This document shows, one piece after another, positions 1 to 6,016 of a stretch of DNA of 9,125 nt. A program made the translations under genes and the position numbers. Source of the stretch: UBA668 sp038328705 (lineage in GTDB: Bacteria > Actinomycetota > Acidimicrobiia > Acidimicrobiales > Ilumatobacteraceae); the NCBI GenBank assembly GCA_038328705.1, contig JBBQMG010000152.1:1-9125 (forward strand), in the 5' to 3' direction. Position 1 is the stretch's first letter. The number at the start of each line of letters is the position of its first letter. The notes under the pieces are model-generated. The model was given only the letters and a program-made list of their open reading frames with translations. It was not told where the DNA came from and made no database searches.

Positions 1-22
1 GGCGAGCCGGACAGAGCCGACT

Positions 23-130
23 GCTTTCCAGCGTTGCCCCACCCGGTCGGTCCGTTGGCCTGAGAGATTCCGGGGAGGTTGCTCCTTCGGCGCCCCGACG
101 CTGGCTGCGTCGGTGGCTCTCCCGGCCGGG
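23..130 (-). promoter_or_regulatory. Glycine riboswitch (single visible aptamer), minus strand
   Basis: Read on the minus strand, this has the conserved glycine aptamer elements in order: GGGAGAGCC (123 to 115), GGCGCCGAAGGAGCAACC (94 to 77), CTCTCAGGCC (66 to 57), GGACCG (53 to 48) and CTGGAAAGC (31 to 23). The GCCGAAGGAGCAA and CTCTCAGG blocks are the hallmark of the family. Known members bind glycine and usually switch on glycine cleavage genes (gcvT, gcvP, gcvH) or a glycine transporter. The regulated gene must lie beyond the left edge, transcribed leftward, so its identity is inferred. Only one aptamer is visible, and the expression platform would run through positions 1-22 and out of the window. 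Confidence in the RNA class is high; the exact ends are approximate. Confidence 0.88.
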
Positions 131-147
131 TGCAAATGGCACCCCGA

Positions 148-153
148 ACGCTA
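148..153 (-). promoter_or_regulatory. Candidate -10 hexamer for the glycine riboswitch transcript
   Basis: TAGCGT on the minus strand (153 to 148) lies about 25 bases upstream of the aptamer's first conserved block, where a promoter for the riboswitch transcript is expected. The same hexamer occurs upstream of the genes at 4381 and 5620. No convincing -35 box is visible. This is an inference from motif and position. Confidence 0.4.
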
Positions 154-189
154 CCTCGTCCGATGAGCCGCGCCGGTGATGACGAGGGC

Positions 190-195
190 TACGTT
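190..195 (+). promoter_or_regulatory. Candidate -10 (TACGTT) for a leaderless mRNA
   Basis: TACGTT ends seven bases before the ATG at 203 and fits the actinobacterial TAnnnT consensus. At that distance transcription would begin at or next to the start codon. It supports the 203 start, which also lacks any Shine-Dalgarno sequence. No -35 box is evident. Confidence 0.4.
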
Positions 196-202
196 CCGTG
201 AC

Positions 203-940
203 ATGACGAGCTTGATGGAAAGCGTGCGTGCCCTGACCGATCCGATTGGTGACCTTGGTGGGATGTGGCTGCTGCATCCCGATGTGCTGGGTCCCTGCCG
301 TGACGCCGGCTACCCGAACGGTTACGCGTCTTACGTCGCTGGTCGCGGCGGCGTGCTGGGCGATGTCGACGCCGACGTCATCACGTCCGCCTTCGGATTC
401 TTCGAGCCCAGCCTGGTGCGCAAGATGTGGGAGGCCGGAGTAGCGGTGGAGGGCGCTCGTGCGTCGTCGGCTCGTTACACGGCGGCTTGCTGCGAGTTCA
501 GTCGCAGCCGCATCACCGGCTTCGCAGGCACGCAGCGCCTGGTCGAGCTGGCCGCACGAGTCGCAGCCGACGTTGATCCCACCGGTCTGGCGCTGTTCGC
601 AGGCTGGCGCGCCCAACCCCAGCCCGACGACGCTGCGGGCAGAGCGATCCTTTTGATGCACATGCTGCGCGAGCTGCGCGGTAGCGTGCACATCGTCGCG
701 ATCGTCGCTGTTGGCCTCAGCGCGTTCCACGCCGTTCTGGCCAGCGGTGGCGAGGCGCAGGCAAAGCAGTTCGGGTGGCCCGAGCCCTATCCGTTGGTGG
801 CAGCCGACACCAAGGCCGCCGCAGAGACACTGACCGACAACATCCTGTCGGGCCTCTACGCCGCAGTCTTGACCGAGTCGGAGGCTGCCGAGCTGGCGAC
901 ACTGGCGGTTGCGTTGCGTGAGCACATGGGTGGGCACTGA
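203..940 (+). CDS. SCO6745-family protein (function unknown)
   Basis: A 245-residue soluble protein resembling the actinobacterial SCO6745 family (helix-turn-helix-like, HTH_67). Visible family features are the GYxxYVAGRGGxLG stretch (about residues 40-53), then DADVITSAFGFFEPSLVRKMW (about 56-76, described here in two parts: DADVITSAFG and FFEPSLVRKMW), and an Ala/Leu-rich helical C-terminal half. It has no signal peptide or membrane helix. The biochemical role of the family is not established; a winged-helix-like fold suggests regulation, but I see no proof of DNA binding. The start is uncertain. In-frame GTG 176 and ATG 179 would add nine or eight residues, but neither has a ribosome site, whereas ATG 203 has a TACGTT -10 motif seven bases upstream. 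It stands alone, divergent from the glycine riboswitch transcript. Confidence 0.8.
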   Translation: MTSLMESVRALTDPIGDLGGMWLLHPDVLGPCRDAGYPNGYASYVAGRGGVLGDVDADVITSAFGFFEPSLVRKMWEAGVAVEGARASSARYTAACCEFSRSRITGFAGTQRLVELAARVAADVDPTGLALFAGWRAQPQPDDAAGRAILLMHMLRELRGSVHIVAIVAVGLSAFHAVLASGGEAQAKQFGWPEPYPLVAADTKAAAETLTDNILSGLYAAVLTESEAAELATLAVALREHMGGH

Positions 941-953
941 CATCCTCAAGAAG

Positions 954-971
954 TGAGTAGTGCGGTACTCA
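954..971 (+). other. Small hairpin upstream of the two-gene operon
   Basis: TGAGTA (954-959) and TACTCA (966-971) form a perfect 6-bp stem with a 6-base loop, 14 bases after the preceding stop codon. It could be a weak terminator for the SCO6745-family gene or part of the leader of the next operon. There is no U-tract, so the role is open. The 89-base gap must also hold the operon promoter, which I could not place. Confidence 0.3.
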
Positions 972-1016
972 TGACACTTCCTGCGACGGGGTGCACGATG
1001 GCCTCATCAACTCAAC

Positions 1017-1023
1017 AGGAGGA
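1017..1023 (+). promoter_or_regulatory. Strong Shine-Dalgarno deciding a TTG start at 1030
   Basis: AGGAGGA is a near-perfect anti-16S match, placed six bases before TTG 1030. It marks TTG 1030 as the start rather than the in-frame GTG at 991, which would put the ribosome site inside the coding region. Confidence 0.8.
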
Positions 1024-1029
1024 AACAAA

Positions 1030-1437
1030 TTGGGACTTTTCAAGCAGATGAAGGAAATGAAGGACATGGTCCATGCCGCCCCCGGCATGATCGACCAGGC
1101 AAACCAGATGAGTGCCAACGCGCAGAGAATGGCCGCCGCACAGCAGCAGCAGGCCATGTATCAGCAGGCTGCCGCCTCTCAGGCAGCTGCAGCGGGCAGC
1201 CTGCAGGCCCAGCCCGGTGCGCTGGAAGCCATCGCCGGTGTCAGCCTGCAGCAGTACGCCGTCATCGTGAAGGCCATTGCACCGCTCAACTACGACCAGT
1301 CGGCCCTGCCCGGCATTGCCGCATCCCACGGCATCGACAGCTCGTCGTGGCAGCAGGCGCACGATGGTTGGAACGCCCGCATCCAAGGTGACCCGGCCGT
1401 CGCTCGTGCGTTCTCCGACATCTACCGAGGCGTCTGA
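1030..1437 (+). CDS. Small Ala/Gln-rich protein, first gene of a two-gene operon
   Basis: A 135-residue protein starting at TTG 1030. It has three parts: a Met/Lys-rich amphipathic N-terminus beginning MGLFKQMKEMKDMV (1-34); a low-complexity Ala/Gln linker with QQQQ (35-62); and a compact C-terminal domain (about 64-135) containing GVSLQQYAVIV and a WNARIQGDP motif followed by AFSDIY. The C-terminus recalls short helical domains of uncharacterised bacterial proteins (GVSLxxYA...W..R...D), possibly DUF6620-like, but I am not sure. It has no signal peptide or membrane helix. The next gene begins five bases after its stop codon and shares the N-terminal layout, so the two products probably act together or share a docking partner. 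Function unknown. Confidence 0.85.
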   Translation: MGLFKQMKEMKDMVHAAPGMIDQANQMSANAQRMAAAQQQQAMYQQAAASQAAAAGSLQAQPGALEAIAGVSLQQYAVIVKAIAPLNYDQSALPGIAASHGIDSSSWQQAHDGWNARIQGDPAVARAFSDIYRGV

Positions 1438-1442
1438 GGGTC

Positions 1443-1862
1443 ATGGGCTTCTTCAAGGACGTCAGGACCCTGAGCGCGCAGGGCAAGGAAATGCGCGACA
1501 ACGCTCCGCCGATGAAGGACAAGATGGCCAACATGTCATCGAAGATGGCTGAGGCGAACGCGATGATGGCCGGAATGGCGCAGGGCGCCGCTCAGACGAA
1601 CGCCGCTATCGCCAGCGGCGTTGCCGCGACGGCGACGATCACCGCAGCCCGTCAAACCGGGGCGCTGATCAACTTCAATCCGGTGGTCGAGCTGGACCTG
1701 TTGGTCATGCTGCCCAGTGGCGTGCCGATGCAGGCCACTCGTCAGGAGCCGGTCCAGCAGGTGCACCTCGGCCGCTGCCAGCCGGGCATGCGGTTGAACG
1801 TGAAGGTCGACCCGACCAACGCCAACAGTCTTTGGATCGACTGGGTGAGCCCGGTCTGCTGA
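1443..1862 (+). CDS. Small protein with shared N-terminus and beta-rich C-terminal domain
   Basis: A 139-residue protein. The N-terminus (MGFFKDVRTL..., 1-45) is Met/Lys/Ala-rich and predicted helical, and resembles the N-terminus of the upstream protein (MGxFK start, then spaced Met, Lys and Gln/Asn). The middle (46-72) is small-residue rich. The C-terminal part (about 76-135) looks like a small beta domain: NPVVELDLLVMLPSG, VPMQATRQEPV, then GMRLNVKVDP and LWIDWV. Similar NPxVxLxLxV...PGxxLxVxVDP domains occur in uncharacterised actinobacterial proteins, sometimes beside SHOCT segments. GAGGG (1435-1439) overlaps the upstream stop and serves as ribosome site, so the genes are likely translationally coupled. 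Function unknown. Confidence 0.85.
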   Translation: MGFFKDVRTLSAQGKEMRDNAPPMKDKMANMSSKMAEANAMMAGMAQGAAQTNAAIASGVAATATITAARQTGALINFNPVVELDLLVMLPSGVPMQATRQEPVQQVHLGRCQPGMRLNVKVDPTNANSLWIDWVSPVC

Positions 1863-1875
1863 GCTGTTCGCTCGT

Positions 1876-3096
1876 CTATTCGACAGTGCCGTACGCGCCA
1901 AGGTCACCGCTGCTCTTCGCGGCGGTGACTTCGGCGACCGCGGCACGTAGCGCGGCAGCGAAGGTGTCGATCTTGCCCTCGTGTACTGCGTTGACGGTGC
2001 AGTGCAAAGAGGCAGGTGGGCCTTGACGGTCCACGTACCAGCCCTCGCGCCAGAGCGCGTCGGCAACCGCATAGACGTCGAGCTGGGTCGGGTCGCTGGC
2101 CGCGAAAGCCAGCAGCGTGCGTCGGGCGCCGCAAGCGCATGCAACTCGGGCATCGTGGCAACTGCGGCTGCCAGCTGCAGCGTCGCCTGACGCGCGGCGG
2201 TGGTCAGCCTGAGATAGCCGTCGTCGCCGAGGTAGTTCATGACGGCCCACGCCGCGGCCATAGCGCCGCCGCCCTTGGTGCCCAGCACGCCCGACGATCC
2301 GTACCCGCGGCCGAGCCAGTTGTCGGTGACGAACGTTTGGTAGTTCCGTAGGCGCTTGTTGCGCTGCACGATCACCGACGCACCCTTGGCGGTGTACCCG
2401 AACTTGTGCAGGTCGACCGAGATGCTGGTCACGCCCGGTACGGAGAAGTTCCACGGCGGAATGTCGTGGCCGAGGCGGGCCATGTACGTCAACACCACGC
2501 CGCCCATGCAGCCGTCGACGTGACAGTTGATATCGCGCGCTTCGGCGAGCGCGGCAATGTCGGCAATCGGGTCGATCACGCCCAGGGATACTGCGGTGCC
2601 GAACCGACGAGCAGCACCGTGTTCTCGTCGATGGCTGCCTCCATCGCCGCCACGTCTGCGCGCCAGTAGGGCAGCACCGGGATGCGCCGGCTCTCCACGC
2701 CGAAGTAGTAGCAGCCCTTCTCGAATGCCGCGTGTGCGCTGGCCGGCAACACCACGTTCGGGGTGGCGATGCTGCGCTCCTTGCGGCCTCTTTCGCGGGC
2801 AGCCTTAACCGCCATCAGCAGGCTTTCGGTGCCACCCGTGGTCATGAAACCGGCGCCCTCCGGTCCAGCTTCCAACCAGTCGCCGACGATGCCGACCACG
2901 TCGTTTTGAATACGGCGCAGGCCGGGGAAAGCGTCGGTGTTGAGTGCGTTCTCGATGGAGAACTTGGCGTACGCGGACTCTGCTATTGACAGCACGTCGG
3001 GGCCCGCGCGTCGCGCCACCGAACATCGTTCGCCTTGAAGCCGTCGAGCTGGGCCAACACCTCGTCGCGATCGAGACCATGAGAGAGGAGTGCCAT
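1876..3096 (-). pseudogene. Broken PLP-dependent decarboxylase / sphingosine-1-phosphate-lyase-like gene
   Basis: Homology to the fold-type-I PLP decarboxylase/lyase family runs through four reading-frame segments. Segment 1 (3096-3010) starts MALLSHGLDRDEV and ends VRWRD. Segment 2 (about 3007-2582) holds NALNTDAFPGLRRIQND, the TTGGTESLLMAVKAARE PLP-phosphate motif and GSAPQYPW. Segment 3 (2579-about 2121) holds the HVDGCMGG aspartate, the PLP-lysine motif SVDLHKFGY and an AAAWAVMNYLG stretch. Segment 4 (about 2118-1876) holds TLLAFAASDP and SLHCTVNAVHEGK, then stops. Breaks: near 3008-3009 about eight family residues are missing and the frame changes; at 2581-2583 one G is lost from a G run (PWG-VIDP expected); at 2119-2120 one base is lost. 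All catalytic residues remain, so decay is recent, or the single-base losses are sequencing errors. It ends 13 bases from the convergent small-protein operon. Confidence 0.85.
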
Positions 3097-3102
3097 GCCC
3101 AC

Positions 3103-3108
3103 AACGTA
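3103..3108 (-). promoter_or_regulatory. Candidate -10 (TACGTT) for the broken lyase gene
   Basis: On the minus strand TACGTT (3108 to 3103) lies six bases before the ATG at 3096, compatible with a leaderless or near-leaderless transcript. It sits back to back with the divergent -10 at 3128-3133, so the upstream parts of the two promoters overlap. Confidence 0.35.
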
Positions 3109-3127
3109 CCCGACGAGGGTGGGCGTC

Positions 3128-3133
3128 TACGCT
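3128..3133 (+). promoter_or_regulatory. Candidate -10 (TACGCT) for the class V aminotransferase gene
   Basis: TACGCT fits TAnnnT and ends eight bases before the ATG at 3142, which has no Shine-Dalgarno sequence. A leaderless mRNA is the simplest reading. It shares a 45-bp divergent intergenic region with the broken lyase gene. Confidence 0.4.
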
Positions 3134-3141
3134 GCCTCCCC

Positions 3142-4290
3142 ATGCCGACTCCAACCCGTGCGGACTTTCTGCTCGACCCCGACCTTGTCTTCCTCAACCA
3201 TGGTTCGTTCGGCGCAGTGCCCCGCGTCGTGCAGGAGGCGTACGGGGGCCTGCAGCGCGAGATGGAACGCAACCCTGTCGCGTGGCTGCAACGGCGCGCT
3301 CCGGAGCTGATGGCCGGCGCACGTGTACGCCTCGCGGAGTTCCTCGATGTGAGTGGCGATGACGTCGTGTTCTTTCCCAACCCGACGACCGCCGTCAACA
3401 TGGTCGCCCGCAACCTTCGCCTGCAGCCCGGCGACGAGGTGCTGACCACCGACCACGAGTACGGCGCGATGTACCGCACGTGGCGCAAGCTGTGTTCCGA
3501 GGCAGGGGCCACCTACGTCCGTGTGGCCGTCCCGACACCGGTGACCACCGCCGAGGACTTCGTCGAGCGAATGTGGGCTGCCGTGACGCCGCGCACCAAG
3601 GTGTTGTTCCTCGACCACCTCACCAGCGCGACGGCGCTGATCTTTCCCGTGGTGGAGCTGTGCCGGCGGGCGCGTGCTGCCGGCATCGTGTCCATCGTGG
3701 ATGGTGCCCACGTGCCTGGTCACATACCGCTCGACCTCGCACAGATTGACTGCGACATCTACACCGGTGCGTTGCACAAGTGGGTGTGCGCTCCGAAAGG
3801 CTGTTCGTTCCTGTACGCCAGAGCGGCGGCGCAGGCATGGCTCGACCCGCTTGTCGTCAGCTGGGGCTGGGAGAGCGATCACCCCACCGACTCACAGTTC
3901 GTGGACTATCACGAGTGGCAGGGAACGAGAGATCTCTCGCCGTTTCTCGCCGTGTCGGCAGCGCTCGACTTCTGCGCGGCTCACGACTGGTCAGCTGTGC
4001 AGGCGGAAGGTCATCGGCTCGCGCTGCTGACGCGGGGGCGTGTGAACGATCTCACCGGCCTGGAGTCGATCAGCCCTGATTCCACCGAATGGATAGGACA
4101 GTTGTCGTCGATCCGACTGCCCGACCACGTCGACACACTGGCGACGAAGGCTCGCCTGTTCGACGAGTTCCGCATCGAGGCGCCGCTGCCCGAGTGGAAC
4201 GGCCAGAAGTTCATCCGCGTCAGCTTCGCCGCGCACAACACCGAAGCCGACTCAGATGCGTTACTGGCAGCGCTGAAGCAGGTGCTCTAG
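3142..4290 (+). CDS. Class V aminotransferase-fold PLP enzyme, isopenicillin-N-epimerase-like
   Basis: A 382-residue cytosolic PLP enzyme of fold type I. The N-terminus FLNHGSFGAVP (17-27) is typical of the isopenicillin N epimerase / CefD-like branch of class V. The cofactor-binding aspartate is in SIVDGAHVPGH (D187), and the Schiff-base lysine is in YTGALHKWVCAPKG (K213). WQGTRDLSPFLA (259-270) is the conserved C-terminal-domain motif. The length is normal and the frame intact. Longer in-frame starts exist, but homology begins just after ATG 3142 and a TACGCT -10 precedes it. The CefD name is a fold label: no beta-lactam genes are nearby, and related enzymes act as cysteine desulfurase/lyase or epimerase on various amino acids. 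Its substrate is not predictable here. It may share regulation with the divergent broken PLP gene. Confidence 0.9.
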   Translation: MPTPTRADFLLDPDLVFLNHGSFGAVPRVVQEAYGGLQREMERNPVAWLQRRAPELMAGARVRLAEFLDVSGDDVVFFPNPTTAVNMVARNLRLQPGDEVLTTDHEYGAMYRTWRKLCSEAGATYVRVAVPTPVTTAEDFVERMWAAVTPRTKVLFLDHLTSATALIFPVVELCRRARAAGIVSIVDGAHVPGHIPLDLAQIDCDIYTGALHKWVCAPKGCSFLYARAAAQAWLDPLVVSWGWESDHPTDSQFVDYHEWQGTRDLSPFLAVSAALDFCAAHDWSAVQAEGHRLALLTRGRVNDLTGLESISPDSTEWIGQLSSIRLPDHVDTLATKARLFDEFRIEAPLPEWNGQKFIRVSFAAHNTEADSDALLAALKQVL

Positions 4291-4302
4291 GTCCAGACGC
4301 TG

Positions 4303-4345
4303 ATGGAGGGTTCCAACGACCTGGGGAGGGGTTGGAACCCTCCAT
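4303..4345 (+). terminator. Strong hairpin, probable transcription terminator
   Basis: A perfect 15-bp inverted repeat (ATGGAGGGTTCCAAC at 4303-4317, GTTGGAACCCTCCAT at 4331-4345) encloses a 13-base G-rich loop. It begins 12 bases after the stop codon of the class V aminotransferase gene and ends before the next promoter. There is no U-tract, which is common for terminators in high-GC actinobacteria. A repeat element or protein-binding palindrome is the alternative. Confidence 0.7.
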
Positions 4346-4365
4346 TGATCATGTCTGTCGCCGTG

Positions 4366-4371
4366 TAGCGT
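4366..4371 (+). promoter_or_regulatory. Candidate -10 (TAGCGT) for the EamA transporter gene
   Basis: TAGCGT ends nine bases before the ATG at 4381; no Shine-Dalgarno is present. TTGATC at 4345-4350 is a possible -35 but leaves a short 15-base spacer. The hexamer is identical to those at 5606-5611 and (minus strand) 153-148. Confidence 0.45.
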
Positions 4372-4380
4372 CGCTGGACG

Positions 4381-5217
4381 ATGAGCGTGGCGCTGACGTT
4401 GGCGATCGCAGCGGCCGTACTGCTGGGGACCTCCGATTTCTTTGCGGCGCGGTCCGCGCGTACTACGGCGTCGATCACGGTCACGCGTACCGCCGTAGGA
4501 GTGAGCACGGCACTTTCTCCTTTGCTGTTGCTGCTCGTCGACTCACGGTGGACTGCGCACGACACCATCATCGGCGCAGTCTCGGGCCTCGCAATGATCA
4601 CCGGCTTGATGCTGCTCTACCACGGCTATTCAGTCGCACGGATGGGCATCGTCGCGCCGCTGTCGTCGGTACTGCTGGCGACCGTGCCCGTGGTGTGGGA
4701 CCTACTGCACGGCGTGACGCCCAACGGCTGGGCCTCGGTTGGGATGGCACTTGGCCTGGTCGCGCTGGTGCTCACCTCGTACACACCGGGCGGCAAGGGA
4801 AGTGTTCGCCAGGGTGCGCTGCTCGGCATCGCCAGCGGCGTCGCGTTCGGTGCGGCGTTCACTCTCATGGGTGAGGTCACCAAGGCGGCGGGTCTCTCGC
4901 CGGTGATCGCGCAGCGGGGGACAGGGCTGGCGCTGTTGGTCGTGATCGCCAGCTTGCGTCGCGACCCATTCATCGCCACCGGAGTCGGCCTCCGGCACGC
5001 GGTCGTGGCGGGAGCGTTGGGTTTGGTCGCCATCGGCGCGCTGCAGATGGCATTCCAACGCGGCGAGACAGGGCCCGTATCGGTGGCCTCCAGTCAGTTC
5101 GCCACGGTGGCGGTGATTCTCTCGGTGGCCTTCAACCGTGAGCGAATGCGCTGGTGGCAGGGGTTGGGTGTCGGTACCACCGCTGTGGCAGTCGCGCTCA
5201 TCGCCGCCGGCGGATGA
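4381..5217 (+). CDS. EamA/DMT-family transporter, 10 membrane helices
   Basis: A 278-residue, strongly hydrophobic inner-membrane protein of the drug/metabolite transporter superfamily. About ten membrane helices are arranged as two five-helix EamA repeats (roughly residues 3-137 and 143-277). Features include an N-terminal helix with LLGTSDFFAARSAR, the end of repeat 1 at GLVALVLTSYTPGG, and repeat 2 with QMAFQRGETGPVSVASSQF, ending GTTAVAVALIAAGG. These transporters export or import small metabolites, and the substrate cannot be read from sequence. The gene has its own candidate promoter, downstream of a hairpin that isolates it from the previous gene. It converges with a small SMR-type gene of the same superfamily, 12 bases away. 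Confidence 0.9.
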   Translation: MSVALTLAIAAAVLLGTSDFFAARSARTTASITVTRTAVGVSTALSPLLLLLVDSRWTAHDTIIGAVSGLAMITGLMLLYHGYSVARMGIVAPLSSVLLATVPVVWDLLHGVTPNGWASVGMALGLVALVLTSYTPGGKGSVRQGALLGIASGVAFGAAFTLMGEVTKAAGLSPVIAQRGTGLALLVVIASLRRDPFIATGVGLRHAVVAGALGLVAIGALQMAFQRGETGPVSVASSQFATVAVILSVAFNRERMRWWQGLGVGTTAVAVALIAAGG

Positions 5218-5229
5218 CACAGGTCGCGG

Positions 5230-5532
5230 TCAGAGCCGAAGCAGTGCGACGCCGGTGATGACCAGGGCAACCCCACCGGTCTGCGACGAGTTGAGTCGCT
5301 CTCCCAACACGGCCACCCCGAACGCAACCGCGCCCAGTGCCTCGATGCCGAGGCCGACGATCAGGGTCGTGGACAGCATCTGCCCGCTCACTGCGCGGGA
5401 CAGAAACACGGATCCGAGCATGAACGACACTGCAACGACAATGCTCGGGCCCACGTAGGTGAAGCCGTTGGAGGCCTTCATGAAGGCGCCGCCAACGCAG
5501 AACATCGCTGAACCAGCCAGTACGAGGAGCAT
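5230..5532 (-). CDS. SMR-type small four-helix transporter, atypical
   Basis: A 100-residue protein with four hydrophobic helices, the normal size of small multidrug resistance family members. FMKASNGFTYVGPS (17-30) matches the MKxSxGFT...PS stretch after the first helix in SMR proteins. The C-terminal GERLNSSQTGGVALVITGVALL is the usual last loop and helix. The membrane glutamate that couples drug and protons in EmrE-type proteins (Glu14) is not there: counting back from the conserved MK, its place is Phe11. A glutamate does occur in helix 3 (Glu64). It is therefore probably not a classical drug/proton antiporter; an SMR-like subunit or an EamA-half-type transporter is possible. No Shine-Dalgarno or -10 motif was found near the ATG. 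Substrate unknown. Confidence 0.85.
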   Translation of the reverse strand: MLLVLAGSAMFCVGGAFMKASNGFTYVGPSIVVAVSFMLGSVFLSRAVSGQMLSTTLIVGLGIEALGAVAFGVAVLGERLNSSQTGGVALVITGVALLRL

Positions 5533-5605
5533 GTCGCACAGAGCGCGGCTGCCGGCGCTAGATACACAGCTCAGCGAGATGCACTCCGGCGGTCAGTCAG
5601 GTCGC

Positions 5606-5611
5606 TAGCGT
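5606..5611 (+). promoter_or_regulatory. Candidate -10 (TAGCGT) for the FKBP gene
   Basis: TAGCGT ends eight bases before the ATG at 5620, with no Shine-Dalgarno, so a leaderless transcript is likely. The 87-base gap from 5533 to 5619 must also contain the divergent promoter of the SMR gene, which I could not place. Confidence 0.45.
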
Positions 5612-5619
5612 TTCTGCCC

Positions 5620-5991
5620 ATGTCCGACAAACCAGTCATCTCCATCCCTGAGGGCGAGCCGCCCGCCGAATTGCTCATCGACGACGAGATCGTTGGCGAT
5701 GGCGACGAGGCCATCATCGGCAAGCGCGTGATCGTTCACTACGTCGGCGTGGCCTGGAGCACTGGTCAGGAGTTCGATGCCAGCTGGAATCGCGGCGACA
5801 CCTTCGACTTCCGGCTGGGTGCTCGGGAAGTGATCGAGGGCTGGGACCGTGGCGTCAAGGGCATGAAGGTTGGCGGCCGTCGCAAGCTGACCATTCCGCC
5901 CGACCTGGGCTACGGCAGTCGCGGGGCCGGTGGCGCGATCAAGGGTGGCGAGACGCTCGTCTTCATCGTCGACCTCGTCGCCGTTCGCTGA
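5620..5991 (+). CDS. FKBP-type peptidyl-prolyl cis-trans isomerase
   Basis: A 123-residue single-domain FKBP that interconverts cis and trans peptidyl-proline bonds and assists protein folding. The domain covers about residues 32-123. Conserved positions are VIVHYVGV (Tyr41), GQEFDASWNRG (Phe52, Asp53), VIEGWDRGVKGMKVGGRR (71-88, with the Val-Ile-Glu-Gly-Trp pocket), IPPDLGYGSRG (Tyr98) and ETLVFIVDLV with Phe115. There is no signal peptide, lipobox or trigger-factor extension, so it is a cytosolic stand-alone enzyme. The N-terminal 30 residues are acidic and form a short extension, as in many actinobacterial FKBPs. The gene is intact and monocistronic, and converges on the LysM-NlpC/P60 gene 25 bases downstream. 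Confidence 0.95.
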   Translation: MSDKPVISIPEGEPPAELLIDDEIVGDGDEAIIGKRVIVHYVGVAWSTGQEFDASWNRGDTFDFRLGAREVIEGWDRGVKGMKVGGRRKLTIPPDLGYGSRGAGGAIKGGETLVFIVDLVAVR

Positions 5992-6016
5992 GCCCGAGTT
6001 CACTCGGCTAATTCGC

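Noticed and set aside
1..60. Second, tandem glycine aptamer
   Set aside because: No second copy of the GCCGAAGG or CTCTCAGG core is present in the window, so a tandem arrangement cannot be claimed.
991..1029. GTG 991 as the start of the first small-operon gene
   Set aside because: A near-perfect Shine-Dalgarno lies within this extension, correctly spaced before TTG 1030, and TTG 1030 gives the MGLFK start that matches the paralogous neighbour.
1536..2579. Long minus-strand reading frame running from the lyase gene into the small-protein operon
   Set aside because: Only the part above about 2121 is lyase homologous. After the frameshift the frame reads non-native sequence antisense to the two small genes until a chance stop.
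1876..3096. Programmed ribosomal frameshifting in the lyase gene
   Set aside because: Three separate breaks, one with several residues missing and none with a slippery heptamer and pseudoknot arrangement that I can see, fit decay or error better.
3127..3882. Long antisense frame of 251 codons over the class V aminotransferase gene
   Set aside because: The plus-strand frame has clear PLP motifs in order, and the antisense product is His/Arg-rich without recognisable features, as is usual for shadows in high-GC DNA.
4089..4874. Plus-strand frame of 261 codons bridging the aminotransferase and EamA genes
   Set aside because: It is an off-frame shadow of two well-supported genes and crosses the hairpin and promoter between them.
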